Assembly (NCBI RefSeq): GCF_042743185.1
Contig: NZ_JBHYMS010000022.1
Span: 1 to 64,000 of the forward strand
Direction: 5' to 3'
Source: Inquilinus sp042743185
Lineage (GTDB): Bacteria; Pseudomonadota; Alphaproteobacteria; DSM-16000; Inquilinaceae
DNA length: 64,000 bases
In this document: piece by piece, positions 1-6,819 of the stretch
How the letters are laid out: the number at the start of each line of letters is the position of its first letter
Position numbering within the stretch: position 1 is the first letter of the stretch
The notes under the pieces: model-generated
Seen by the model: the letters and a program-made list of their open reading frames with translations, nothing else
Told to the model about the DNA's origin: nothing
Database searches by the model: none
Program-made: the position numbers and the translations under genes

Positions 1-6
1 GCCGCC

Positions 7-897
7 TCAACCGCGCCTCATGAACCGCCGTGTACGGAACCGTACGCACGGTGGTGTGGGAGGAGGGCCGCCGTAAGGCGCCCTCCTACCCGATTGCGGC
101 GGCCGGCGGCGCGGCGAGGGCGTGGTCGCGACCAGGGTCGGGATCACCGCAGCCGGCTTGACCGGTCCGGCCGGGGCGGGGACCGCCACGGTTGTCGCCA
201 CCGTCGGGATCACCGCCGGCTTGGTCGGCTCGATGGCGGTGACGCCGGCGAAGCGGCGGCCGTAGTCGCTGATCCGCACGCCGTTGTCGTCGGCCGGGTC
301 ATAGGCACCGGCGGTGGCGAGGAAGCGCTCGGTCCCGTCCGGCCCGCCCAGATGCATCATGGCGCGCAGCCCGTCCCAGGTGATCGGCACCCCGGCGACA
401 TAGCCGCCGATCCGCCGGTCCAGGCCGCGCTGGGCGATCTCGCGGTCGAGATGGGCGAGATGCAGCCGGAAGGCCGCGATCTGCGCCGCCGGCGTGTCCA
501 GGAAGTCGCCGATCGACCGGACCCCGGGATAGCCCGGGATGTGGAAGGTGCCGCGCCAGCGGTTGCGGGTGTCCTCCGCCGTCAGCGTCTCGCCCGGGTC
601 GTAGATGCCGGCGATCGCCGCCGCCGATTCGCCGAGCTGGAACAGCCCGGCATAGCCGCCCTTGTTCATCTGCAGCGGATCGCGGCTGCTCTCGGCCGCG
701 GCCAGCAGGTCGGCGAAGGCGTGGTCGCTGGAATGCGGGATCTCGGCCTGAATGTCCGGGCCGAGCGGGATCGCGGGGCCGAGCGGCGGGACCGAGACGG
801 CCAGATCCGGCGCCGGGGGATTCTTCGCCGGCGCGGCCGTCATCAGCAGGCTGCCGGCGACGATGGCCAGCACGGCGTTGCGTCGCGATGAAGTCAT
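7..897 (-). CDS. Secreted lysozyme-like (transglycosylase-type) protein
   Basis: A 296-residue protein with an N-terminal signal peptide (positive MTSSRR, then a hydrophobic stretch to about residue 24). Residues 60-225 resemble the lysozyme/transglycosylase fold. An ESS motif at about residue 69 is followed by GGYAGLFQLG, the usual 'E-S ... G-Y-A-G-L-F-Q' layout in which the Glu is catalytic. The last 65 residues are Pro/Val/Ala-rich and look disordered. Its role is probably peptidoglycan cleavage or cell-wall binding in the periplasm, but no close family is recognised. The ATG at 895-897 is used; the gene ends six bases from the window edge. It has no obvious operon partner. Confidence 0.6.
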   Translation of the reverse strand: MTSSRRNAVLAIVAGSLLMTAAPAKNPPAPDLAVSVPPLGPAIPLGPDIQAEIPHSSDHAFADLLAAAESSRDPLQMNKGGYAGLFQLGESAAAIAGIYDPGETLTAEDTRNRWRGTFHIPGYPGVRSIGDFLDTPAAQIAAFRLHLAHLDREIAQRGLDRRIGGYVAGVPITWDGLRAMMHLGGPDGTERFLATAGAYDPADDNGVRISDYGRRFAGVTAIEPTKPAVIPTVATTVAVPAPAGPVKPAAVIPTLVATTPSPRRRPPQSGRRAPYGGPPPTPPCVRFRTRRFMRRG

Positions 898-995
898 CCG
901 ATCGCCGCTCTGGTGAGTCCGCGGCCCGCACTGTGCCGGCCGAAGCCAAGCGAGGCAAGCATAGTTTGCCGGGTGGGACGGCGTGACTCAGATGC

Positions 996-1571
996 TCAGC
1001 GTCCGCCCGGACTCACCACCTTGACGAAGCGCACCGGCCCGCCCTCCGCCCGATAGGCATAGGGGCGGTCGCTGGCCAGGCGCAGCGCGTGGCCGGCGGG
1101 GGCGGCGAGGGCGGCGCCGTCGACCTCCAGCACCAGCGTGCCCTCCAGCACTCGGATCAACTCGACCGTCCCGGCCGGGTCCGGGCTGGCGTCGTAACGG
1201 GCGCCGGCTTCGAGCGTCCAGTCCCACAGCTCGGCCCGGCCGCCGGAGGCGAGCAGCCGGGCGCTGCCGGCCTCGGACTGCCACATCGGCACGAATTCCT
1301 CGGGCGGGATCGCCCGCGCCGAAGCCGCGGCCTCGCCGGCCACCAGTTCGCCGAAACCGACGCCGAGCGCCGCCGCGATCTCCGCCAGCGTGGCGATGCT
1401 CGGGTTGGTCTCGGCCTTCTCGATCAGCGCCAGCATGCGGGGCGACACGCCGCTGCGCTCGGCCAGCGCCGCCTGGCTCAGGCCACGCCCTTGGCGCTCC
1501 TGCCGAAGCCGCAGGGCGATCCGCTGCAGCACCTCCTGCGACGATGTCACCCGTGTCCTCTCCATCCGCAT
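996..1571 (-). CDS. XRE-family regulator with C-terminal cupin domain
   Basis: About 191 residues. The N-terminal helix-turn-helix (residues 13-72) has the XRE signature LSQAALAERSGVSPRMLALIE followed by NPSIATLAEIAAALGV. The C-terminal third is a small cupin, ending EGTLVLEVDG...APAGHALRLASDRPYAY. XRE-cupin proteins typically control amino-acid, sugar or polyamine genes and sense a small ligand in the cupin. The frame stays open to 1700, but that extension overlaps the divergent aminotransferase, so the ATG at 1569-1571 (or 1563-1565) is preferred. The divergent neighbour is its most likely target; only 64 bases separate the two start codons. Confidence 0.85.
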   Translation of the reverse strand: MRMERTRVTSSQEVLQRIALRLRQERQGRGLSQAALAERSGVSPRMLALIEKAETNPSIATLAEIAAALGVGFGELVAGEAAASARAIPPEEFVPMWQSEAGSARLLASGGRAELWDWTLEAGARYDASPDPAGTVELIRVLEGTLVLEVDGAALAAPAGHALRLASDRPYAYRAEGGPVRFVKVVSPGGR

Positions 1572-1588
1572 CTTGTTGCCGATCGAGA

Positions 1589-1602
1589 TGTAATATATTG
1601 CA
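1589..1602. promoter_or_regulatory. Candidate operator between divergent regulator and aminotransferase
   Basis: TGTAATATATTGCA is an AT-rich imperfect palindrome (one mismatched pair) in an otherwise GC-rich 64-base divergent intergenic gap. It is placed where an XRE-cupin autoregulator and the aminotransferase promoter would be controlled. Inferred from position and symmetry only. Confidence 0.4.
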
Positions 1603-1635
1603 GTACGCGTGGCGACGGATTTCGGGGATGCGGCG

Positions 1636-2751
1636 ATGACCTTCCAGCCTTTCGAGCTCGAGCAGTGGCAGTCGGAGTGGGAGCACACGGTCGAATACAA
1701 CCTCGCCGACAGCTCGGTGCGCTGCGCCGCGGTGCGCGAGGTGCTGGGGCCGGACGCGGTCGACCGGCTGCTCGACCAGGTGCTGTTCTATCCGCAGGTC
1801 AACGGCACCGAGGCGCTGCGGGCGCGGATCGCCGGGCTCTATGAGGGTGCCGCGGCCGGCCAGGTGCTGGTCACGGCCGGGGCGTCCGAGGCGAACCAGA
1901 TCCTGTGCCAGACGCTGCTGTCGCCGGGCGACGAGATCGTGGTGATGGAGCCGGGCTATCGCCAGGTCTGGGGCATCGCCCGTAACCTCGGCTGCACGGT
2001 GAGGAGCTTCCCGCTGCTGCCCGACCAGGGCTGGCGGCCGGATCTCGACGCGCTCGAGGCCGTGGTCGGCCCGCGCACCCGGATGATCGCTATCGTCAAC
2101 CCGAACAACCCGACCGGCAGCATCCTGACGGCGGCGGAGGCGGCGCGGGTCACCGCCATCGCCGCCAAGGCCGGCGCCTGGCTGCATGTCGACGAGGTCT
2201 ATCGCGGTACCGAGCGGCTGGCCGACACCGAAACGCCGAGCTTCTGGGGCGGGTATGAGCGGACGATGGTGGTCGGCAGCCTGTCCAAGGCCTATGGCCT
2301 GGCTGGGCTACGAATCGGCTGGCTGGTGGGCCCGAAGGACCTGGTCGAGGCGGCGTGGCGCCGGCACGAATATGTCGTCATCGCCACCGCCGGCCCGTCG
2401 ATGCTGCTGGCCGAGCTGGCGCTGGAGCCGGCGACCCGCGCCCGGCTGGTGGCCCGGCAGCGCGAGCTGTCGCGCCGCGGCTGGGAAGGGCTGGAGCGCT
2501 GGATCGGCGCGAATTCCGACCTGGTCTCGGCGGTGCCGCCCGCGGCCACGGCGCTGGGCTTCGTCCGGGTCCACCTCGACCTGTCCTCCGTTGCGGTCGC
2601 CGACGCGATCCGGCGCAAGGCGTCGGTGCTAGTGGCGCCAGGCGTGTATCTCGGCGCCGAGCATCACCTCCGCATCACCCATGGCTACGAGCACGCGCCG
2701 GCCGCGCTGGACCGCATCGCCACGGTGCTGCGAGAGTTGAAGGCGGGCTGA
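1636..2751 (+). CDS. PLP-dependent class I/II aminotransferase
   Basis: A 371-residue fold-type I aminotransferase. The PLP-binding lysine lies in SLSKAYGLAGLRIGW and the substrate/cofactor loop in NPNNPTG. The closest remembered relatives are capreomycidine synthase-like and aspartate aminotransferase-like enzymes, so the substrate is not defined. The ATG at 1636 has a GGGGA Shine-Dalgarno seven bases upstream; an in-frame GTG at 1609 is possible but less likely. It is divergent from an XRE-cupin regulator that probably controls it, consistent with a catabolic or amino-acid-derived metabolic role. Confidence 0.85.
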   Translation: MTFQPFELEQWQSEWEHTVEYNLADSSVRCAAVREVLGPDAVDRLLDQVLFYPQVNGTEALRARIAGLYEGAAAGQVLVTAGASEANQILCQTLLSPGDEIVVMEPGYRQVWGIARNLGCTVRSFPLLPDQGWRPDLDALEAVVGPRTRMIAIVNPNNPTGSILTAAEAARVTAIAAKAGAWLHVDEVYRGTERLADTETPSFWGGYERTMVVGSLSKAYGLAGLRIGWLVGPKDLVEAAWRRHEYVVIATAGPSMLLAELALEPATRARLVARQRELSRRGWEGLERWIGANSDLVSAVPPAATALGFVRVHLDLSSVAVADAIRRKASVLVAPGVYLGAEHHLRITHGYEHAPAALDRIATVLRELKAG

Positions 2752-2848
2752 CGTACAGATTGCGATCCGCCGCCGCAACGCTATCCTCACGAGGATTGAC
2801 TTTGGAATTATCTCGGGCGCGATTACCGACGAAACGAGACAGGCATCG

Positions 2849-3409
2849 ATGCTGTCGGACGAATATCTGGAAAAGATTTTCCACGAGACGCTGAAGCGTG
2901 AGCACAGCCAGGAGGACGATGCCGTCAAGACGATAGGCACGCCGCTGACCGTTCTCGGTCTGTGCGTCACCACAGTTGGTATCCTTAAGGATCAGTATGG
3001 CGATGTGAGCTACGACTGGTACTCAGCCCTATTCGCTTTGATCATCCTGGTGTTGTTTTATTGTGTTGTCAGATCTGTGATTTATATTTTTAAGGCGATC
3101 AGGCCAAGGGCCTATGATTACCTGCCGGCAGAGACGGAGATCATCGAGTACGCGCAAGGGGAGGAATATCACCTGCAGCATGTCGAGGGCATGGATGAAA
3201 CAGAGGCCAAGGCCTTCATGGAGCGTCACCTCAGAGAGCTCTATGTGAGGCGCATGGCAGACGCTGCGATGAAAAACAGGAAAATCAATGCGTTGCGACT
3301 GAACAGCCGGACCCAAGCCTTGACATGGGCGTTGTGGTCACTGATTTGTTCCGCTGTTCTCGTGCTCGGCTTCATCGTATATTCGGCTGTCATCAACGGG
3401 ATCGCATGA
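2849..3409 (+). CDS. Three-helix membrane protein of unknown function
   Basis: 186 residues, family not recognised. Predicted membrane segments are at about residues 30-46, 57-80 and 158-182. They enclose a charged cytosolic stretch (residues 85-155) rich in Glu and Arg, including YLPAETEIIEYAQGEEYHLQ. The coding DNA is visibly less GC-rich than its neighbours and uses more AT-ending codons, suggesting acquisition by transfer. Its stop overlaps the next gene's start (ATGA at 3406-3409), so the two are translationally coupled. The architecture of an N-terminal helix pair, soluble middle and C-terminal helix resembles small membrane effectors, but no function can be assigned. Confidence 0.75.
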   Translation: MLSDEYLEKIFHETLKREHSQEDDAVKTIGTPLTVLGLCVTTVGILKDQYGDVSYDWYSALFALIILVLFYCVVRSVIYIFKAIRPRAYDYLPAETEIIEYAQGEEYHLQHVEGMDETEAKAFMERHLRELYVRRMADAAMKNRKINALRLNSRTQALTWALWSLICSAVLVLGFIVYSAVINGIA

Positions 3410-3624
3410 CGATGGGCAAGCTCAATCGAAATGCTGGTGGTGATTACGAGATCACCGTGAAGCCAGGCAGGTTGGAAGGCCCCATGACGCCGGGAACCGC
3501 CGGTGGAGCGTCTGCGAGGCCTCGCCGGATCGCTCCGCCCGAGAACCAGCACATCATCATCGGCGCGCGGCTACCCTGGGTGAATGAGCGGAAGATCAAG
3601 GGCGTCCGCATCCCGAAAGGTTGA
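3406..3624 (+). CDS. Small protein coupled to the membrane protein gene
   Basis: 72 residues starting at the ATG that overlaps the upstream stop by four bases (a second in-frame ATG lies at 3412). It is basic and Pro/Gly-rich, begins MTMGKLNRNAGGDYEITVKPG and ends VNERKIKGVRIPKG, with APPENQHIIIG in the middle. No family is recognised. The PPENQ-I-I-G stretch resembles PPPNQQIVKG in the next tiny ORF, which suggests the two are related or bind the same partner. Overlap coupling is the main evidence that it is real. Confidence 0.55.
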   Translation: MTMGKLNRNAGGDYEITVKPGRLEGPMTPGTAGGASARPRRIAPPENQHIIIGARLPWVNERKIKGVRIPKG

Positions 3625-3630
3625 CCAGGC

Positions 3631-3750
3631 ATGTCCGACAAGAAGCCGTCCCCACCTCCGCCTCCGGCTGTTCAACCCGCGCGAACGGAGCCGCCGCCGA
3701 ACCAGCAGATTGTCAAAGGCGACGACAGGAAGCCGACTAAGCGTCTTTGA
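3631..3750 (+). CDS. Proline-rich 39-residue micro-ORF
   Basis: ATG at 3631, six bases after the previous stop. The product begins MSDKKPSPPPPPAVQP, continues with EPPPNQQIVKGDDRK and ends KRL. It is proline-rich at the N-terminus and basic at the C-terminus. It shares the P-P-x-N-Q-x-I-x-x-G pattern with the upstream 72-residue protein. Its position as the third member of a tightly packed set and that shared motif support it being real; function unknown. Confidence 0.4.
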   Translation: MSDKKPSPPPPPAVQPARTEPPPNQQIVKGDDRKPTKRL

Positions 3751-3853
3751 CGCACGCGGATGCGCGATATCGGCCATGACCGCGTTGCCGGTTCGGCCTC
3801 GGCCCGGGATGTGTTAAGTCATCGCTGACTGATCTCTTTCCGAGGGCAAGGCG

Positions 3854-4813
3854 ATGCCGGCGACGGTGTTCATCGATGGCGAGGCTGGAACGACGGGGCT
3901 GCAGATCCGCGACCGTCTGGCCCGTCGTGCCGATGTCGAGATCGTCAGCCTGGCCGACAACGAGCGCAAGGACCCGGCGGCGCGCCGGCGGCTGCTGAAT
4001 TCGGTCGACGCCGCGATCCTGTGCCTGCCCGACGACGCCGCGCGCGAGGCGGTGGCGATGGTCGAGAACCCGGATGTGCGGGTGATCGACGCCTCGACCG
4101 CCTATCGCACGGCGGAGGGCTGGACCTATGGCTTCCCCGAGCTGGCGCCCGGCCAGGCCGAGGCGGTGGCGAAGTCCAAGCGCATCTCCAACCCCGGCTG
4201 CTACCCGACCGGCGGCATCGCCCTGCTGCGGCCGCTGATCGACCGTGGCTTGGTGCCGGCGGACTACCCGGTCACGGTCAACGCCGTCAGCGGCTACACC
4301 GGCGGCGGCAAGAGCCTGATCGCCCGCTACGAGGCCGAGCAGAAAGGCCCGCCCTTCTACCTCTACGGGCTGAAGCTGGCGCACAAGCACGTGCCGGAGC
4401 TGCAGCGCTGGTCCGGCCTCGCCCAGGCGCCGATCTTCGTGCCCTCGGTCGGGCAATTCGCCCAGGGCATGCTGGTGTCGCTGCCGCTGCCGCTGTGGTC
4501 GCTGCCGAAACAGCCCTCGGCCGCCGAGCTGCATGCGGCGCTGGCGGAGCACTATGAGGGCCAGGCCTTCGTCTCCGTCGCACCGCTGGCCGACAGCGAG
4601 GCGGCGGCGGAGTTGGAGCCCGAGGCGCTGAACGGCACCAACCAGCTGCGGCTGTTCGTCTTCAGCAATGCCAGGGAGCGGCAGGCGCTGCTGGTGGCGC
4701 AGCTGGACAATCTCGGCAAGGGCGCGTCGGGCGCCGCGGTGCAGAACATGAACCTGGCGCTGGGGCTGGCTCCGACCGCCGGGCTGCTGCCGGCGCGGTC
4801 GCAGGCGGCCTGA
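3854..4813 (+). CDS. argC: N-acetyl-gamma-glutamyl-phosphate reductase (type 2)
   Basis: 319 residues. It reduces N-acetyl-glutamyl-5-phosphate to the semialdehyde with NADPH, step 3 of arginine biosynthesis in the cytosol. The N-terminus VFIDGEAGTTGLQIRDRL is typical of the short type 2 ArgC, and the catalytic cysteine sits in SNPGCYPTG near residue 116. The GYTGGGKSLIARYE stretch is also family-typical. Length matches type 2 enzymes (about 310-320). The ATG at 3854 follows GAGGGCAAGG. A gamma-carbonic anhydrase-like gene follows eight bases later and is probably co-transcribed. Confidence 0.93.
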   Translation: MPATVFIDGEAGTTGLQIRDRLARRADVEIVSLADNERKDPAARRRLLNSVDAAILCLPDDAAREAVAMVENPDVRVIDASTAYRTAEGWTYGFPELAPGQAEAVAKSKRISNPGCYPTGGIALLRPLIDRGLVPADYPVTVNAVSGYTGGGKSLIARYEAEQKGPPFYLYGLKLAHKHVPELQRWSGLAQAPIFVPSVGQFAQGMLVSLPLPLWSLPKQPSAAELHAALAEHYEGQAFVSVAPLADSEAAAELEPEALNGTNQLRLFVFSNARERQALLVAQLDNLGKGASGAAVQNMNLALGLAPTAGLLPARSQAA

Positions 4814-4821
4814 GCGCCGCC

Positions 4822-5376
4822 ATGTCGACGCCGGGCGCGGTGATCCTGCCCTATCGCAACAAGCAGCCGCGGATCGCGCCGGACGCCTTCATAGCGCCGG
4901 GCGCGGTGGTGATCGGCGATGTCGAGATCGGGCCGGGCACCAGCGTCTGGTTCGGCTGCGTCATCCGCGGTGACATGCAGCCGATCCGCATCGGCGCCCG
5001 CACCAACATCCAGGACGGCACGGTGATCCATGTCGCCGCGGCCGACGGCCCGACCCATATCGGCGACGACGTCACCATCGGCCATATGGCGCTGATCCAT
5101 GCCTGCACGCTGGAAGACCGCAGCTTCGTCGGCATGAAGGCCTGCGTCATGGACCGGGCGGTGGTGGAGAGCCGTGCCATGGTCGCGGCCGGCGCGCTGC
5201 TGACCCCCGGCAAGCGCGTGCCCGGTGGCCAGCTCTGGGCCGGCGGCCCGGCCCGCTTCGTCCGCGCCCTGACCGACGAGGAGCACGAGCACCACCGCAA
5301 GCTGGCCGAGGGCTATGTCGCGCTCGGGGTCGAATACCGCGCCAATGTGGTGCTGGACGCCGGATCGGCGCTTTAG
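4822..5376 (+). CDS. Gamma-carbonic anhydrase-like hexapeptide-repeat protein
   Basis: 184 residues forming a left-handed beta-helix of hexapeptide repeats, with V-I-G-D-V-E-I-G-P and I-G-D-D-V-T-I-G-H as clear turns. Metal-ligand histidines occur in VIHVAAA, IGHMALIHAC and related positions. The C-terminal helix (DEEHEHHRKLAEGYVALGVEY) is typical of the YrdA/PaaY/CaiE-like gamma-CA family. These trimeric Zn/Fe proteins may hydrate CO2, but many lack proven activity. It is co-directional with argC eight bases upstream and converges with the acyltransferase, the stops overlapping by four bases. Confidence 0.88.
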   Translation: MSTPGAVILPYRNKQPRIAPDAFIAPGAVVIGDVEIGPGTSVWFGCVIRGDMQPIRIGARTNIQDGTVIHVAAADGPTHIGDDVTIGHMALIHACTLEDRSFVGMKACVMDRAVVESRAMVAAGALLTPGKRVPGGQLWAGGPARFVRALTDEEHEHHRKLAEGYVALGVEYRANVVLDAGSAL

Positions 5377-6488
5377 TCTTTGAGGGTCGCCAGGCTGGCC
5401 TTGTAGGCCAGCACGCGCTGCCGCAGCTTGCGCGGGCGCGGCATCATCCAGCGCTTGTGCAGCCACAGCCACTGCTCGGGGCGGGCGCGGACCCAGCCTT
5501 CGACCACCTCGTTCAGCGCGATCGTCGCCGCCTCGATATCGGCCTTGCGGTCGCCGCTGCGCGGCATCGCCAGCGGCGGCTCGAACACCGCGCGGTAGCG
5601 GGCGCCGACCAGGCGCTCGATCCTGACCGGGATCACGGCGCAGCCGAGGTGGTAGGCCATGGACACGGCGCCGGGCGAGGTCATGGCGTCATGGCCCATG
5701 AAGGGCACCTTCAGCCCGCCATTGTAGCGCTGGTCGACCATCATCCCGAGCACGCCGCCGGCCCGCAGCACCGACAGTGCGCGCTTGGCGTCCGACCCCT
5801 CCATCCGCTTCTCCAGCATGATGGTGCCGACCGAGCTGCGGATGCGGTGCAGGAGCCGGCCGACCAGAGGGTTCTTCGGCGGCCGGGCGATGGCGGTGAA
5901 GGGCACGCCGTGATTGGCGGCGACCGCAGCCCCGACCTCCCAATTGCCGAAATGGCCGATCGCCATCACCACGCCGCGGCCGCCGTCGCGGGCGGCCAGG
6001 AAATGCTCGATGCCCTCGACCTGGATGCGCCGGGGCCGCCGGGCCTCGCTGCGGCGCAGCCGGCCGAGATGCGGGAATTCCGCGATCACGCGGCCGAGAT
6101 TGTCCCACATCCCGCGGATCACGCCCTCGCGCTCGGCGGCCGACAGCTCCGGCATCACCAGGCGCAGATTGGCGTCGGCCCGGCGCGAGGCGCCGAGGCG
6201 CGGGCCGAGGGTGCGCCCGACCCAGCCGCCGAGGCCGGAGGCGAGGTCGAGCGGCAGCGCCCGCATCAGCCCATAGAGCGCGTAGAGGGGCAGCGCCTGC
6301 GTGACCGTGATGAGGTGGCGGCGGCCGTGGCGCCGATAGTGCTTCCGGAAGCGTCGGATGCGCGCCGACCAGCCCGGTCGGGCCGATTCCGGAGAATCAA
6401 TGGTACGCGTAATGGGATGCCTCGGTTCTGCTGGGACCCGGTTCTCGAGCGGTCCGCGGCGGCGTTCGTTGGAACCTACTCGTGGCAT
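5373..6488 (-). CDS. Lauroyl-type lysophospholipid/lipid A acyltransferase
   Basis: A LpxL/HtrB-family inner-membrane acyltransferase adding secondary acyl chains to lipid A or a related lipid. The catalytic HX4E-type motif is visible in GHFGNWEVGAA, followed by the conserved VARPPKNPLVGRLLHRIR block, MVDQRYNGGLKVPFMGH, and the C-terminal PEQWLWLHKRW. The start is uncertain. The ATG at 6486-6488 gives 371 residues, longer than the usual 290-310, and the family-like sequence only begins near LITVTQALPLYALYGLMRALPL. No good ATG lies nearer, so an unusual start is possible. It is divergent from the ArfA-like ORF. Confidence 0.85.
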   Translation of the reverse strand: MPRVGSNERRRGPLENRVPAEPRHPITRTIDSPESARPGWSARIRRFRKHYRRHGRRHLITVTQALPLYALYGLMRALPLDLASGLGGWVGRTLGPRLGASRRADANLRLVMPELSAAEREGVIRGMWDNLGRVIAEFPHLGRLRRSEARRPRRIQVEGIEHFLAARDGGRGVVMAIGHFGNWEVGAAVAANHGVPFTAIARPPKNPLVGRLLHRIRSSVGTIMLEKRMEGSDAKRALSVLRAGGVLGMMVDQRYNGGLKVPFMGHDAMTSPGAVSMAYHLGCAVIPVRIERLVGARYRAVFEPPLAMPRSGDRKADIEAATIALNEVVEGWVRARPEQWLWLHKRWMMPRPRKLRQRVLAYKASLATLKD

Positions 6489-6620
6489 GAACGTATGTCC
6501 GGCGCCAGATGTTTCGCGTTTCCGGATATTTCTCTCAAAATCGGGGAGGTCGTGCCTGCGGTCTTGCGCCGGACCGGCGAAGCGCCATATGACGGCGGCC
6601 CAGCCCGAAAGGAGAGGCCC

Positions 6621-6797
6621 GTGAAGAAGCCCGTGCCCCAGGCCGGGCCGAAGCGGCGCGATCCGCATGCGCTGATCGCCCGCCGGCTCGGCCACAAGAT
6701 CGTCCCGTCCGGCAAGGTCTACAGCCGCAAGGACAAGCACCGAAGCCCCCGCCGCCCGGACGGGGGCTTCGCCATTTTTGCCCTTGGGGTATCCTGA
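6621..6797 (+). CDS. ArfA-like small basic protein with an internal terminator
   Basis: 58 codons from GTG at 6621, with a strong AAAGGAGAG Shine-Dalgarno six bases upstream. The product is highly basic: RRDPHALIARRLGH, then SGKVYSRKDKHR. That pattern (D-P, then G-K-x-Y-x-R-K-x-K-H) resembles the core of the ribosome-rescue factor ArfA (D-P-L-F, then GKGSYMRKGKH in E. coli). From codon 41 onward the coding sequence is itself a Rho-independent terminator, so most transcripts should end before the TGA at 6795. This is the arrangement known for arfA, which is expressed from non-stop mRNA and controlled by trans-translation. The homology is short and inferred by eye. The alternative is an unrelated small ORF whose end happens to overlap a terminator. 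Confidence 0.55.
   Translation: MKKPVPQAGPKRRDPHALIARRLGHKIVPSGKVYSRKDKHRSPRRPDGGFAIFALGVS
6742..6779 (+). terminator. Rho-independent terminator inside the ArfA-like ORF
   Basis: Perfect 10-bp stem GAAGCCCCCG (6742-6751) / CGGGGGCTTC (6761-6770) with a nine-base loop, followed three bases later by TTTTT (6775-6779). It lies within codons 41-53 of the small ORF and 41 bases before the TPR gene start. Termination would leave a transcript with no stop codon. Confidence 0.85.
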
Positions 6798-6819
6798 CCG
6801 GGCCATAGAGGAGGCGGCC

